Source: Candidatus Poribacteria bacterium
GTDB taxonomy: Bacteria > Poribacteria > WGA-4E > WGA-3G
Direction: 5' to 3'
Length of the DNA stretch: 64,000 bases
Assembly (NCBI GenBank): GCA_958295815.1
Contig: OY282374.1
Location: 3,442,856-3,506,855, forward strand
The notes below the pieces were generated by a model. The model did not search any database. It saw nothing but the letters and a program-made list of their open reading frames with translations, and was not told the origin of the DNA. The position numbers were made by a program, and so were the translations under genes. Shown piece after piece: positions 16,370 to 25,500 of the stretch (position 1 is the first letter of the stretch; each line of letters starts with the position of its first letter).

Positions 16370-17401
16370 ATGCCAAGAGAACTCATTGCACCAGCCCAAG
16401 AACAGGTCGCTTTCCGAGAATATGAAAGCCCATCCTTACAACCTAATGAAATTCGGGTCAAGAGCCAGTTTGGTGCGGCCAAACACGGTTCAGAGATGGC
16501 ATCATATAAGGGTTATGCGGGTCCCCGCGGCGGCTACGATTCAGAATATAAGATCTTTCAAGCAGACACGTCCGGAATGGTGCACTATCCTTCAGGACTT
16601 GGAAACATGTGCGTTGGTGAGGTAACAGAGGTTGGATCGGACGTTACCGAAATTGAGGTCGGAGAGCGGGTTTTTCGGCACAGTTCCTTTCGCGAGGAAA
16701 ATGTCTGGGGTGCTGCAGGTACGCGAAAACTTCCTGATGGTGTGCCTTGGCAGGCAGCCGTCTGTCTGGATCCAACAGATTTTGCGCTCGGAGCAGTCCG
16801 CGACGGTCATATCCGCATTGGTGATGCCGTAGCAGTTTTTGGAATGGGTGGAATCGGGCTGATAGCACTTCAGCTTGCCAAGTTGGCGGGGGCATACCCT
16901 GTAATTGGTGTTGATCCACTTGAATTGCGCCGCAACGTAGCCCTCGAATGTGGCGCTGATATTGTTATTGACCCTACAACAGATGATGCTGGTTTGGAGA
17001 TTAAAAAGGCTACCAACAAGCGTGGTGCTGATGTTTGCATTGAATATAGCGGTCATCACACGGCACTACAGGCGGCTATCCGTGGTGTAACCTATCTCGG
17101 AACGGTTGTCGCCGGGGCATGGCCCGGTATCTATCCAGCGGGATTAGATCTCGGTGCTGAAGCGCATTTCAATCGACCTACCATTGTCTTCTCACGCGCT
17201 TGTAGCGAACCGAATCCGGAATATCCAAATTGGAATGAAGGTAGACTCTTTGAAATCAGTTGGCGGCTACTTTGTGATGGCAGCCTGAAGTCTGAACCAG
17301 TTATACATCCTGTAGTCGACTTTGATGATCTGCTGGACGAGTATCCAAAGATTGCTACGCACCCCGGTGAGAATGTAAAATTAGGCGTTCGATTCGCCTA
17401 A
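16370..17401 (+). CDS. Zinc-type alcohol dehydrogenase-like (MDR) oxidoreductase
   Basis: The start at 16370 is set by AGGAAGGAAA upstream and by the usual N-terminus; longer reading frames run into the preceding gene. The cofactor site is VAVFGMGGIGLIALQLAKLAGA with an acidic residue after strand 2 (VIGVDPLE), pointing to NAD preference. The GroES-like N-terminal half reads GEVTEVGSDVTEIEVGERVF. At 343 residues it has the normal size. The catalytic zinc cysteine (GxxxCGTD in classical ADH) is absent, with AAKHGSEM at that position, so a non-zinc or altered active site is likely. It may oxidise a sugar-derived alcohol, as neighbours include a Gfo/Idh/MocA protein. Confidence 0.85.
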   Translation: MPRELIAPAQEQVAFREYESPSLQPNEIRVKSQFGAAKHGSEMASYKGYAGPRGGYDSEYKIFQADTSGMVHYPSGLGNMCVGEVTEVGSDVTEIEVGERVFRHSSFREENVWGAAGTRKLPDGVPWQAAVCLDPTDFALGAVRDGHIRIGDAVAVFGMGGIGLIALQLAKLAGAYPVIGVDPLELRRNVALECGADIVIDPTTDDAGLEIKKATNKRGADVCIEYSGHHTALQAAIRGVTYLGTVVAGAWPGIYPAGLDLGAEAHFNRPTIVFSRACSEPNPEYPNWNEGRLFEISWRLLCDGSLKSEPVIHPVVDFDDLLDEYPKIATHPGENVKLGVRFA

Positions 17402-17422
17402 CCCTTATTTTTGGAGAGAAAC

Positions 17423-17474
17423 CCTCCTTGGCTCGGTGCTATCTCAATTTTTCGAGACGGTCGCGTCAAGGAGG
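17423..17474. terminator. Inverted repeat between convergent genes
   Basis: CCTCCTTG at 17423-17430 is complementary to CAAGGAGG at 17467-17474, with an inner TCTC/GAGA pair around a T-run. It lies between the convergent dehydrogenase and Gfo/Idh/MocA genes and may end transcription from both sides. Confidence 0.35.
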
Positions 17475-17500
17475 AACTCCTCTATAGGTAACAACTTAGA

Positions 17501-18490
17501 TTATAGTAGTCCAGCCGCTCGAAGTACTGTTTCCTGAACCGCAAACTCATGATCGAGTGAACGATCAGGTGATTTCTCGCCCCGAATATCAGCGACAAAT
17601 GCTCGTAGGCTTTCAACGTAACGCGGACGCCGCTCCACAGGCACCGTCTGCCAACCTTTAGCATATCCATCCCGTTCCTCGTCAAGACACAACCGCAATG
17701 CTGGCGGTTCAAGCGGTTCAAGAATGGCACTGCCACGTGTCCCGTAGACTTCCAACCGCCTCGCTTTGCCCGAATCAATTTCCAATGCCGTGGACTCAAG
17801 AATCGCCAATGCTTTCGGATATTCAAATACGGCTGCTGTATTGTTCCGGTACCACGGCACGTCATGCCCATCATGCCTCAAAAATGGTGTCACCCGCGTT
17901 GGTTGTCCGAGCAAAGCAACGATAATATCGGTGAGGTGACAGGCAAGGATAAACATAATGCCTGCTGAGTGTTCACCGACTGAATCCCAACGTTGCCAAT
18001 GGGCTTCGCTTGAAATGCTTGATGAAATGCGTGCCCGAACAGAAAAAATATCACCGAGTTTGCCTGAGTTTGCCCAATCAAGGATAAATTGGAAGCCAGC
18101 ATTGTATCGGAACATATAACCGAGTTGAACGAGCAGCTTCTTATCACGGGCAGTGTCCAAAACCGCTCGAAACACATCAAGATTATCGCCAGCAGGCTTG
18201 TCGAACCAAACATGCTTGCCGTGTTCCAGAATCTCCCGCGCAAAGGTGAGATTCTGCGACACCCGTCCTTGTGCTGCAATTCCAACGATTGTTTCATCTT
18301 CGAGCATTTCTTCTTTCGACGTAAACCAGTGAACGCCTTCATAGGCAGGACTTTGACCAAGAGTCTCCCGGACTTCTGATGACGGCTCAAAGACACCAGC
18401 AAAGTCTATTTCGTCACTTTCCTTCATCACGTTGGCTTTCCCCGAAGCGTGGTCGTGGGAAATACCGTATTGTGCAAGTCTAATTTTCAC
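17501..18490 (-). CDS. Gfo/Idh/MocA-family oxidoreductase
   Basis: The N-terminal Rossmann part reads IRLAQYGISHDHASGKAN, then an acidic residue after strand 2 (FAGVFEPSSE). The catalytic-lysine motif is VWFDKPAGDN, where EKP is common. A C-terminal beta-sheet domain includes GIMFILACHLTDIIVALLGQP, with a histidine where a general acid is expected. Family members act on sugars or inositols using NAD(P). The substrate is not assignable. The ATG has a good upstream AAGGAGAAAAG site. It is convergent with the dehydrogenase gene. Confidence 0.87.
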   Translation of the reverse strand: MKIRLAQYGISHDHASGKANVMKESDEIDFAGVFEPSSEVRETLGQSPAYEGVHWFTSKEEMLEDETIVGIAAQGRVSQNLTFAREILEHGKHVWFDKPAGDNLDVFRAVLDTARDKKLLVQLGYMFRYNAGFQFILDWANSGKLGDIFSVRARISSSISSEAHWQRWDSVGEHSAGIMFILACHLTDIIVALLGQPTRVTPFLRHDGHDVPWYRNNTAAVFEYPKALAILESTALEIDSGKARRLEVYGTRGSAILEPLEPPALRLCLDEERDGYAKGWQTVPVERRPRYVESLRAFVADIRGEKSPDRSLDHEFAVQETVLRAAGLL

Positions 18491-18916
18491 TTCTTTTCTC
18501 CTTAGATAGCATCATTTTTGAAACCTATGATTGTATAAAACATCGGGTAGATTTAACATTAGCGGATTATCGAAATAGGGACCTTCCGGTAGACACGAAA
18601 ACGCTCCATCTCCACTGGCGAGGTGTTTTTGATAGGGTGTTTCCCTCCTAACCTCGCTAATCGCAGAGACAAGTAATTGTAAAATCTGCTAATGATTCTA
18701 TCACAGAATCTACATTGGTTCATGCAAAAAGTAGGTGCGATTTTTAGCGACTTGTGCTAAACTCTGGCGTATGGGAACTTCTTTTGATAAACGGCACACC
18801 CTCAATACCAGCGTACTTAACTGGAAACCTGCCCGAAATGAAATTATGCCTTAAATGGCATAATTTGTCTTTGTTTTACATTTGGAGGGCAGATCAGAGG
18901 CACATAACTAAAAAAG
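18491..18916. other. Intergenic stretch with a broken GGCGAGG repeat and a palindrome
   Basis: A degenerate copy of the GGCGAGGTT repeat lies at about 18597-18695: GGCGAGGTG and CTAACCTCGC arms are interrupted by about 27 bp, while its right flank AAGTAATTGTAAAATCTGC matches that of copy 1. A perfect 10-bp palindrome lies at 18841-18866 (AAATTATGCC, loop TTAAAT, GGCATAATTT), upstream of the glutaredoxin-like gene, and could be an operator or terminator. No gene is seen. Confidence 0.6.
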
Positions 18917-19192
18917 TTGAAAACCAAACCAATTCAACTTCAATTCTACACGAAGCCGGATTGTCCGCTCTGTGACGAGGCAAAGGCAGTACTCCAAGAT
19001 ATTGGTGCAAAAGCATCGTTTATTGTAGTAGAGGAAATTGACATCACGAAGAATCTCGGATTATTCACGAAATATAAGCATCTGATTCCTGTACTTGAGT
19101 TGGATGGACAACAGCTTTTTGTACATCGTATTGTTCAGAGAAAATTGGTGTGGCAATTGCGATGGCACCGATTTCGGAGACTTTTAACGTAG
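18917..19192 (+). CDS. Glutaredoxin-like (DUF836) small thiol protein
   Basis: The sequence LQFYTKPDCPLCDEAKAVL contains the CxxC redox motif at the start of helix 1. YKHLIPVLELDGQQLF carries the cis-proline strand, as in thioredoxin-fold DUF836 proteins. It probably takes part in thiol-disulfide exchange. A TTG start is inferred, since no ATG lies between the upstream frame and the conserved strand, and the ribosome site is poor. The last 20 residues (IVQRKLVWQLRWHRFRRLL) are basic. It overlaps no neighbour, and the gamma-glutamyltransferase start lies 44 bp downstream; a link to glutathione-type metabolism is only suggested by this. Confidence 0.7.
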   Translation: MKTKPIQLQFYTKPDCPLCDEAKAVLQDIGAKASFIVVEEIDITKNLGLFTKYKHLIPVLELDGQQLFVHRIVQRKLVWQLRWHRFRRLLT

Positions 19193-19236
19193 TTCGTAAA
19201 CTAAGACTTGGAATAAAAAAGGACAAGGAGGGAAGC

Positions 19237-20856
19237 ATGGCTTTTCCATCACACGGCACAACGCACCGATCTACTGTAACGGGAACACGGGGAATGGCGA
19301 CAAGTGCTCACCCGCTCGCAAGTCTTGCGGGGGCACGTATGTTGCTTGCTGGGGGCAACGCTTTTGATGCAGCAGTTGCAGTGGCTTCAACACTCAACGT
19401 CGTTGAGCCTTATATGTCAGGTATTGCTGGCAACGGGTATATGTTGCTCTATAGTGCAAAGGAAAAGGCGCACCGCGTGATAGATTATCTCGGCACCGCA
19501 CCATACGCTGCGACTTTGGATGTTTATCCAACACTCGAAAGCCAACAGATTGGCATTCGTGCCGGTATGGTCCCTGGTGGGTGTGGTGGATGGTTAGCGG
19601 CACTGGAACGCTATGGCAGTATGCCCCCTGCAGAGGTCTTCGCGCCAGCGATTGAATTGGCGGAGAATGGATACGCCGTTACCGTCAAGAATGCCGAGTT
19701 CATGGCAGGTGCGTACCACTATTTTTCGGAAAGAGCCGCAGAAGTCATCGCCTCGCGCGGTAGAACCCCACACCCCGGCGAAGTTTTGGTGCAGAAGGAT
19801 CTCGCCCAAACGTTCCGTACGGTTGCCGAAGGTGGCGCGGAGGCGTTTTATCGCGGCGACATCGCTAAAGAAATTGTCCGTTTTTCCGAAGAAACCGACG
19901 GGTTAATAACTGAGAAGGATTTAACTGATTTTGAGGTGTTATGGCAGGATCCGATCTCTGTTACCTACAAAGATTATGAAGTTTACTGTCCAGCCCCGCC
20001 GTGTTCAGGTTTTCAGTATCTGGAGACGTTGAATATTTTAGAGAACGATGCGCTCGGTGAACTCGGACATAATACCCCCGAATACCTGCATCTACTCATC
20101 GAAGCAATTAAATTAGCGAGTGCAGATAGAGCAGAACATGCACCACGTCCGAATCCGCCAATCGAACACTTATTGTCCAAAGACTATGCGCAGACACAAC
20201 GCACGCGCATCGGTGAACGGGCAGCAGTTAGCGGCGGTGAGCGCTGGTCAAAAGATAAACTGCCCGGTGAAATTCTCGCTAACGATTGGACAACCGAATG
20301 CACAACCCACTTTGACACTGCTGATGCAGAAGGCAATATCGTCGCAGTGACACAAAGCCTCGGTCAACCCTTCGGATCAGGCGTAATTCTCGGATCAACC
20401 GGAATGTTCCTCAACAATTTCATGAACTGGTTTGATCGGATTCCAGAGAGTCCCAACGCTGTTGGACCACATAAACGGATAGAGATGTGCATGTCGCCTT
20501 GCCAAGTCTGGAAGGGTAGTGATCCATTTGCTGCAATCGGTACGCCGGGTAGCCACGGCATCCTTCAGACAACGCTGCAGATGGTGTTAAATCTGATTGA
20601 GCACGGGATGAACGTTCAAGCAGCAATTGAGGCACCCCGCATTCGCTTGGTTGATCCTGGGACGCATGTGAGTATGGAAGGACGCATTCCAGCTGCAGTC
20701 CGTGCAGCCTTGGAAGCACGTGGGCATGACGTGGAGGTGTTGCCCGATTGGACAGCAACCGTCGGAGGCGGTCACGGTATCGCCTTTGATCCAGCGGAAG
20801 GCAGTTTCATGGGCGGGGCTGATCCACGGCGCGATGGGTATGCAATAGGTGTGTAA
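19237..20856 (+). CDS. ggt: Gamma-glutamyltransferase family protein (Ntn hydrolase)
   Basis: The start at 19237 is set by AAGGAGGGA immediately upstream. The N-terminal GGT motif reads GMATSAHPLASLAGARMLLAGGNAFDAA. The autocleavage site and nucleophile is T356 in ECTTHFDTAD, followed by the conserved VAVTQSLGQPFGSG. Mature enzymes cleave into two subunits there and transfer or hydrolyse gamma-glutamyl groups. No signal peptide is visible, so this is a cytoplasmic-type GGT-like hydrolase; some relatives act on acylated or cyclic amides instead of glutathione. The length of 539 residues is normal. A NUDIX gene starts 2 bp after its stop, implying coupling. Confidence 0.9.
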   Translation: MAFPSHGTTHRSTVTGTRGMATSAHPLASLAGARMLLAGGNAFDAAVAVASTLNVVEPYMSGIAGNGYMLLYSAKEKAHRVIDYLGTAPYAATLDVYPTLESQQIGIRAGMVPGGCGGWLAALERYGSMPPAEVFAPAIELAENGYAVTVKNAEFMAGAYHYFSERAAEVIASRGRTPHPGEVLVQKDLAQTFRTVAEGGAEAFYRGDIAKEIVRFSEETDGLITEKDLTDFEVLWQDPISVTYKDYEVYCPAPPCSGFQYLETLNILENDALGELGHNTPEYLHLLIEAIKLASADRAEHAPRPNPPIEHLLSKDYAQTQRTRIGERAAVSGGERWSKDKLPGEILANDWTTECTTHFDTADAEGNIVAVTQSLGQPFGSGVILGSTGMFLNNFMNWFDRIPESPNAVGPHKRIEMCMSPCQVWKGSDPFAAIGTPGSHGILQTTLQMVLNLIEHGMNVQAAIEAPRIRLVDPGTHVSMEGRIPAAVRAALEARGHDVEVLPDWTATVGGGHGIAFDPAEGSFMGGADPRRDGYAIGV

Positions 20857-20858
20857 AA

Positions 20859-21308
20859 ATGGTTCATCCGAAACACATTGTTGCTGTCTCCGGATTGATA
20901 AGCCATTCCAACGGTAAAGTCTTGCTCATACGAGGTCCGCGCCGTGGGTGGGAGTTTCCGGGTGGTCAAGTCGAAGAAGGTGAAAACCTTATTGAAGCGT
21001 TCCAACGTGAAATCCAAGAAGAGTCTGGCGTCACTGCCTCAATTGGACCGTTGGTTGGTGTTTACTCAAACGTCAAGTCCCCTACTAAATTGGCGTTTGG
21101 TTTCTTAGGAGATTACGTCTCTGGTGAATTAACTACGAGCGACGAGAGTCTGGAAACCGAATGGGTTGCACGGCATGCAGCTTTGCAACGAGTATCAAAC
21201 CCTGTTATTTATGACCGAATGAAAGATATGCTCGATTTTTCGGGACGCATCATTTATCGCGTTTATACCACCGACCCATATCATATTTGTGACCAATATT
21301 TTCTGTAA
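20859..21308 (+). CDS. NUDIX hydrolase
   Basis: A full Nudix box lies at residues 36-58 (G-x5-E-x7-R-E-I-x-E-E-x-G-V; GGQVEEGEN and REIQEESGV). Unlike the other NUDIX protein in this window it starts only 2 bp after the upstream stop codon, so translation is probably coupled to the gamma-glutamyltransferase. The substrate is unknown. The C-terminal tail (YRVYTTDPYHICDQYFL) has no recognised motif. Confidence 0.86.
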   Translation: MVHPKHIVAVSGLISHSNGKVLLIRGPRRGWEFPGGQVEEGENLIEAFQREIQEESGVTASIGPLVGVYSNVKSPTKLAFGFLGDYVSGELTTSDESLETEWVARHAALQRVSNPVIYDRMKDMLDFSGRIIYRVYTTDPYHICDQYFL

Positions 21309-21404
21309 GAATCGATACAATTCGGCTACTGAGAAGTGCTCGAGTTCATTAACGAAACAGTTTTCAAATTTCATATTTATCATAATATTTTTTACGGAGG
21401 AAAT

Positions 21405-22454
21405 ATGAAAAGTTTTAACACTATGAACAAATATCTTTTCTTGGGCTTAAGCCTGCTTTTAATATGCGGTTGCAACGCGATTCAGGACGTAATTCTTTCT
21501 GAACCGTCAACCGAAACGGATACTACGCCACTTCGTGTAACCATGATATATCCCAGTGATTGCGTGGGTTCTGCGGCTTACTGTGATGCCTTCCATATCG
21601 GTGTAAGGATTGCTGAGGAAGAACTCGGAATTACGCTAACTGAAGTAAATGGTGTGGAAAACGATCCTATAGCTACAGAGATGCTCCTAAGGGATGCAGC
21701 ACAAAGTTCAGATCTTGTTTTGACAGCAGGTTATCAAATGGGAGATGTGCTTGCGCGTGTAGCCCCCGAATTTCCTGATGTTAAATTTGCAATTTTTGAT
21801 GTTGTGCTTGATATTCCAAATCTGGCTTCTGTGAACTATAAGTCCAACGAAGGATCATTTCTGGTCGGGGCAATCGCAGCTTTGAAATCCGAAAGCAATA
21901 AAATCGGTTATATCGGAGGGGCGGATGTTCCGCTATTGCAAGAATTTGAAGCAGGTTATGTTGCTGGGATTCACGCTGTCAATCCAGACGCCGAAGTCAC
22001 TGTAGAATATATCAGCAAAGATGCGACAGGTTTTGGTCAACCTGAAAAAGCTAAAGAACTGGCTTTAGCACAATATGCCAGCGGGATTGATGTGATTTAT
22101 ACCGCTGCTGGCGGATCCGGTCAAGGCGTGCTCGAAGCAGCACAGGAACAGCAAAGGTTTATCATTTGGGTTGACTCCAATGGTAACCATCTTGCCCCAG
22201 GAATTGTCTTGACCAGTATGACAAAAGAGATTCCGGCTTCTGTGCATCGCATCATCCGAGAGGCAACTGAGGGCAATTTTATGGCAGGCATCCGGTACTT
22301 TGGACTCAAAGACGGTAACGTTAGTTATGCCGTTGACGAACACAATCAACCCCTGCTTTCGGATGACATCATAGAGACTGTCGAATCTCTAAAAGCAAAG
22401 ATCATTGCTGGAGAAATTGAGGTGCCCAACACAGTTTCACTTCCACGCCAATAA
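21405..22454 (+). CDS. BMP/PnrA-type ABC substrate-binding lipoprotein
   Basis: The start at 21405 follows ACGGAGGAAAT. Residues 7-25 are a lipoprotein signal ending in LLICGCN, an imperfect lipobox with C at -2, so it should be membrane-anchored. The mature part is a basic membrane protein (Bmp) domain: VTMIYPSD, AFHIGVRIAEEELG, the hinge region KSNEGSFLVGAIAAL, then VIYTAAGGSGQGVLEAAQEQ. Family members bind purine nucleosides for ABC import. No permease or ATPase genes are adjacent, so its partners must be elsewhere. A hairpin terminator with a C(TTCG)G loop follows. Confidence 0.87.
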   Translation: MKSFNTMNKYLFLGLSLLLICGCNAIQDVILSEPSTETDTTPLRVTMIYPSDCVGSAAYCDAFHIGVRIAEEELGITLTEVNGVENDPIATEMLLRDAAQSSDLVLTAGYQMGDVLARVAPEFPDVKFAIFDVVLDIPNLASVNYKSNEGSFLVGAIAALKSESNKIGYIGGADVPLLQEFEAGYVAGIHAVNPDAEVTVEYISKDATGFGQPEKAKELALAQYASGIDVIYTAAGGSGQGVLEAAQEQQRFIIWVDSNGNHLAPGIVLTSMTKEIPASVHRIIREATEGNFMAGIRYFGLKDGNVSYAVDEHNQPLLSDDIIETVESLKAKIIAGEIEVPNTVSLPRQ

Positions 22455-22458
22455 ACAT

Positions 22459-22493
22459 AATGCGTAGATGGGCTTCGGTCCTATCTACGCATT
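22459..22493. terminator. Bidirectional hairpin with C(TTCG)G tetraloop
   Basis: AATGCGTAGAT at 22459-22469 pairs with ATCTACGCATT at 22483-22493, an 11-bp perfect stem closed by GG/CC and an exceptionally stable CTTCGG loop. It lies between the convergent lipoprotein gene and the mosaic surface gene. No strong T-tract follows. Confidence 0.6.
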
Positions 22494-22529
22494 GTACTAT
22501 GTCTATGGGGTTGAATTTACAAATTGAAA

Positions 22530-25500
22530 TTACTTCACTATCAGCATCTTCTGCACGATCGGTAGCGGTGTTCCGTCTATTATCAACTCATAAAAGTAAA
22601 TACCGCTCGCAACCCGTTCACCATTTCCATTTCTTCCATCCCAGTGTGCAGCCTTGTGTCGGGTGAGATAATAACCACTCGGTTGATAACCAAGCGACAA
22701 CCCACGGATTAGGGTGCCTTCTGAGGAATAAATGTTGATTTGGATATCCCCTGCTTCCCTCAATTGATATGGAATCCATGTCTCAGGGTTAAAAGGGTTA
22801 GGATAATTAGGCAGTAAAGCGGTTTCACTCACAGCAGTCGGCGCAGGTGGCGCAGCCCCTGACTCTAAATTGTTAATAACAATAAGTAGGTCACTGATCG
22901 AGACTGAACCGTCCCCGTCCACATCAGTGCGTCGGTTAGAAGGTGGGCTCTCTCCAAGCGCGTTAGCAACTAATACCAAGTCTGCGGTATCAACTACACC
23001 ATCCTTATTAACGTCGCTATCGGCGTAGTTTTCAGGAGGTTTGGGAGGTGTCGACGTAGCGATGCTGATGGCAAGTGCTGACGGCGTCCCCAAGCCGTCT
23101 ATAATGGTCTGAATGTGCGAACCATTGAGACCAGATCTCTGTATACGTCCTCTTGAATTAGTCCAATAGAGTTTACGTGATGATACATCAACGGCGATGC
23201 CGGACGGAGTGCTCCTTAACCGGACTAACAATTCTGCACTGCTACCGTTGAGATTCGCACGCCTGATATTCCCACTTGTCTTACTTGTTTGCTCTGTCCA
23301 GTAAATTTTGGCGTTTGCTATGGCAATACCGCCGATTGGGTTTGAGGCAACGGCAACGACTTGTCGATTACTACCATCAAGATTCGCACGGCGTATTCGA
23401 CCCGATTCCGACCAGTAAAACTTCTGATCTGTAACGTCGAAAGCAATATGAGTCGGAGCACTCAATTGTGTAATCAGATTCTGAAATTTGGTGCCATTGA
23501 TATTGACCCTTTGGATTTGTCCTCTTGAGTTCGTCCAATAGACTCTATCACCTTCAGGATCAACTGCAATACCGAGTGGGACACCAGTCACAGACCTAAT
23601 TTCCTCCATATTAGTTCCGTCAAGATTCGAGCGGCGTAACCGACCTGAACGATCGCTCAATTGTTCACCCCAATAAACTTTTTCTTCAGCAATGGTGATG
23701 CATGTTACATTGAGAGCGTTCCTTTTGAACTGCTCTATCTCAGTATCAACTAATTGAGAGATTTGGTTGTCGCCGTCGAGCCAGTAAAGAGGTGGTCTAT
23801 TTGAAGGTGCTATGAGTACTCGCGTAGTGGGTTGTGCAGTAAAGGACACTTGTGTGGAGATTCCAGAGACACTCCCAACAACTCGATTTTCAACCCGTGT
23901 ATTACCCAGTGTGAGGTAGGTCTGTGCCCTACCATTCGTGTTACTACGCGCTGTTGCTGCTGATAGACGCCCACCACCCGCTGTGATTTCAAAACGGACG
24001 AGTGTATCGGATACTGGTTCACCGGTATCATCACGCACTTCAACGACAAACGGTCGCGCCAAACGACGATTAAGTTTGCCTGTTTGATTGTCTCCCGATA
24101 TCTGAGCGAGTTGGGTCGGGGCAATTTTGACATTCACTGTAAAACGAAGTGTCGTCCTTAGTCCAGCTGCTGTTGCCTCTACTCGCACGGATTCTGTTGA
24201 AGTCGGTGTAAGATAGGTTTCGGCGTATCCATCTGAATCGGTCCTGACCTTAGCATCAGACAAATTTCCACTCCCACGCGTGATACTAAATTCAACATTC
24301 ACATCGGCAATACCATCCCTGTTCACATCCGTAACCCGGACCCGTAGCGGGTCATCCGTCTTAGCGTTTCTATAAGCCGTCTGATTGTTGCCTGATACCA
24401 AAGTCACCCGGGATGGAGCAGACTCACTATGGGCAGTGAATATCACGGGTGTGAGATCGTCTAAACGCGCCTCAACGGTAGTTGTCCCAACTCTATTCCC
24501 CAGTCTCAAATACGTCTGAGCAATGCCGTCTGCATCAGTTCTCGGGTTAGCACTTGAAAGACTGCCACCACCTTCCGTGATAACAAACCTTACGACTCGA
24601 TTTACAACATTGTCGCCTCTTGTATCTGTCACCTTGACTTTAAAAGGTTCGTCTAACCTACTTCCAATGTCCCCTGTCTGGTTATTGCCAGCAACAAGTT
24701 TAAGGCTATCTGGGACGGGGATCCTCGCCGTGAATGTCACAGGTGTAAGGTCATCTAAACGAGCCTCAACTGTGGTAGTTTCAACTGTGTTTCCCAGTCT
24801 CAAATACGTCTGAGCAATGCCGTCTGACCCTGTTCTTGGATTTACGTTTGAGAGTGTGCCACCACCTGCCGTGATAACAAATGTCACCTCTTGATTTACG
24901 GCATTGTTCCCTCTTGTGTCTATCACCTTAACTTTGAATGGTTCGTCCAGAGTCGTTCCAATGTTTCCAGTCTGATTATCACCGGAAATAAGTTCGAGCC
25001 CATTTGGAACGGGCACTGTTGCTGTCGCGTGAAAGACTACGTCTCTCGCCCCTGCCATATGCGCGACGATGGTGTGGTTAATAGAGGTTACAGCATCAGA
25101 TGGACGAGGTGCCAGCTGCAAACTTACTTCTGCAACGCCACTTGAGTTAGTGGGTACAATGAGTCTGTAACTCGGCGTTTGAGAATACGCTGAAAATAAT
25201 CGTGCTTCTTGTACACCGCCAGTTGTTGATGGTGATGTAATCTCAAAAGTTATATCTTGGTCAGATACTGAGCGTCCGTTGCCGTCTTCTACTTTAACTG
25301 AAAGCGGATTGCGAAGTTTCGTTCCGAAATAGTCAGCTTGTTCATTACCGGAAACCAGTTGCAGGCGGATATCGCGGTGGAAATAAGTCACGGTATATCG
25401 CTCACGGGTGTATCGTATATGTGCGGTAATCTTGCTGGTCCCTCCACCCGGACGGTATTCTATTTCTGCAACGCCATTTGCATCAGTGGGGAGATCGAGA

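Noticed and set aside
24523..25145. Open frames on the plus strand opposite the mosaic surface gene
   Set aside because: They have no family pattern, no ribosome sites and lie fully within a well-supported gene on the other strand.
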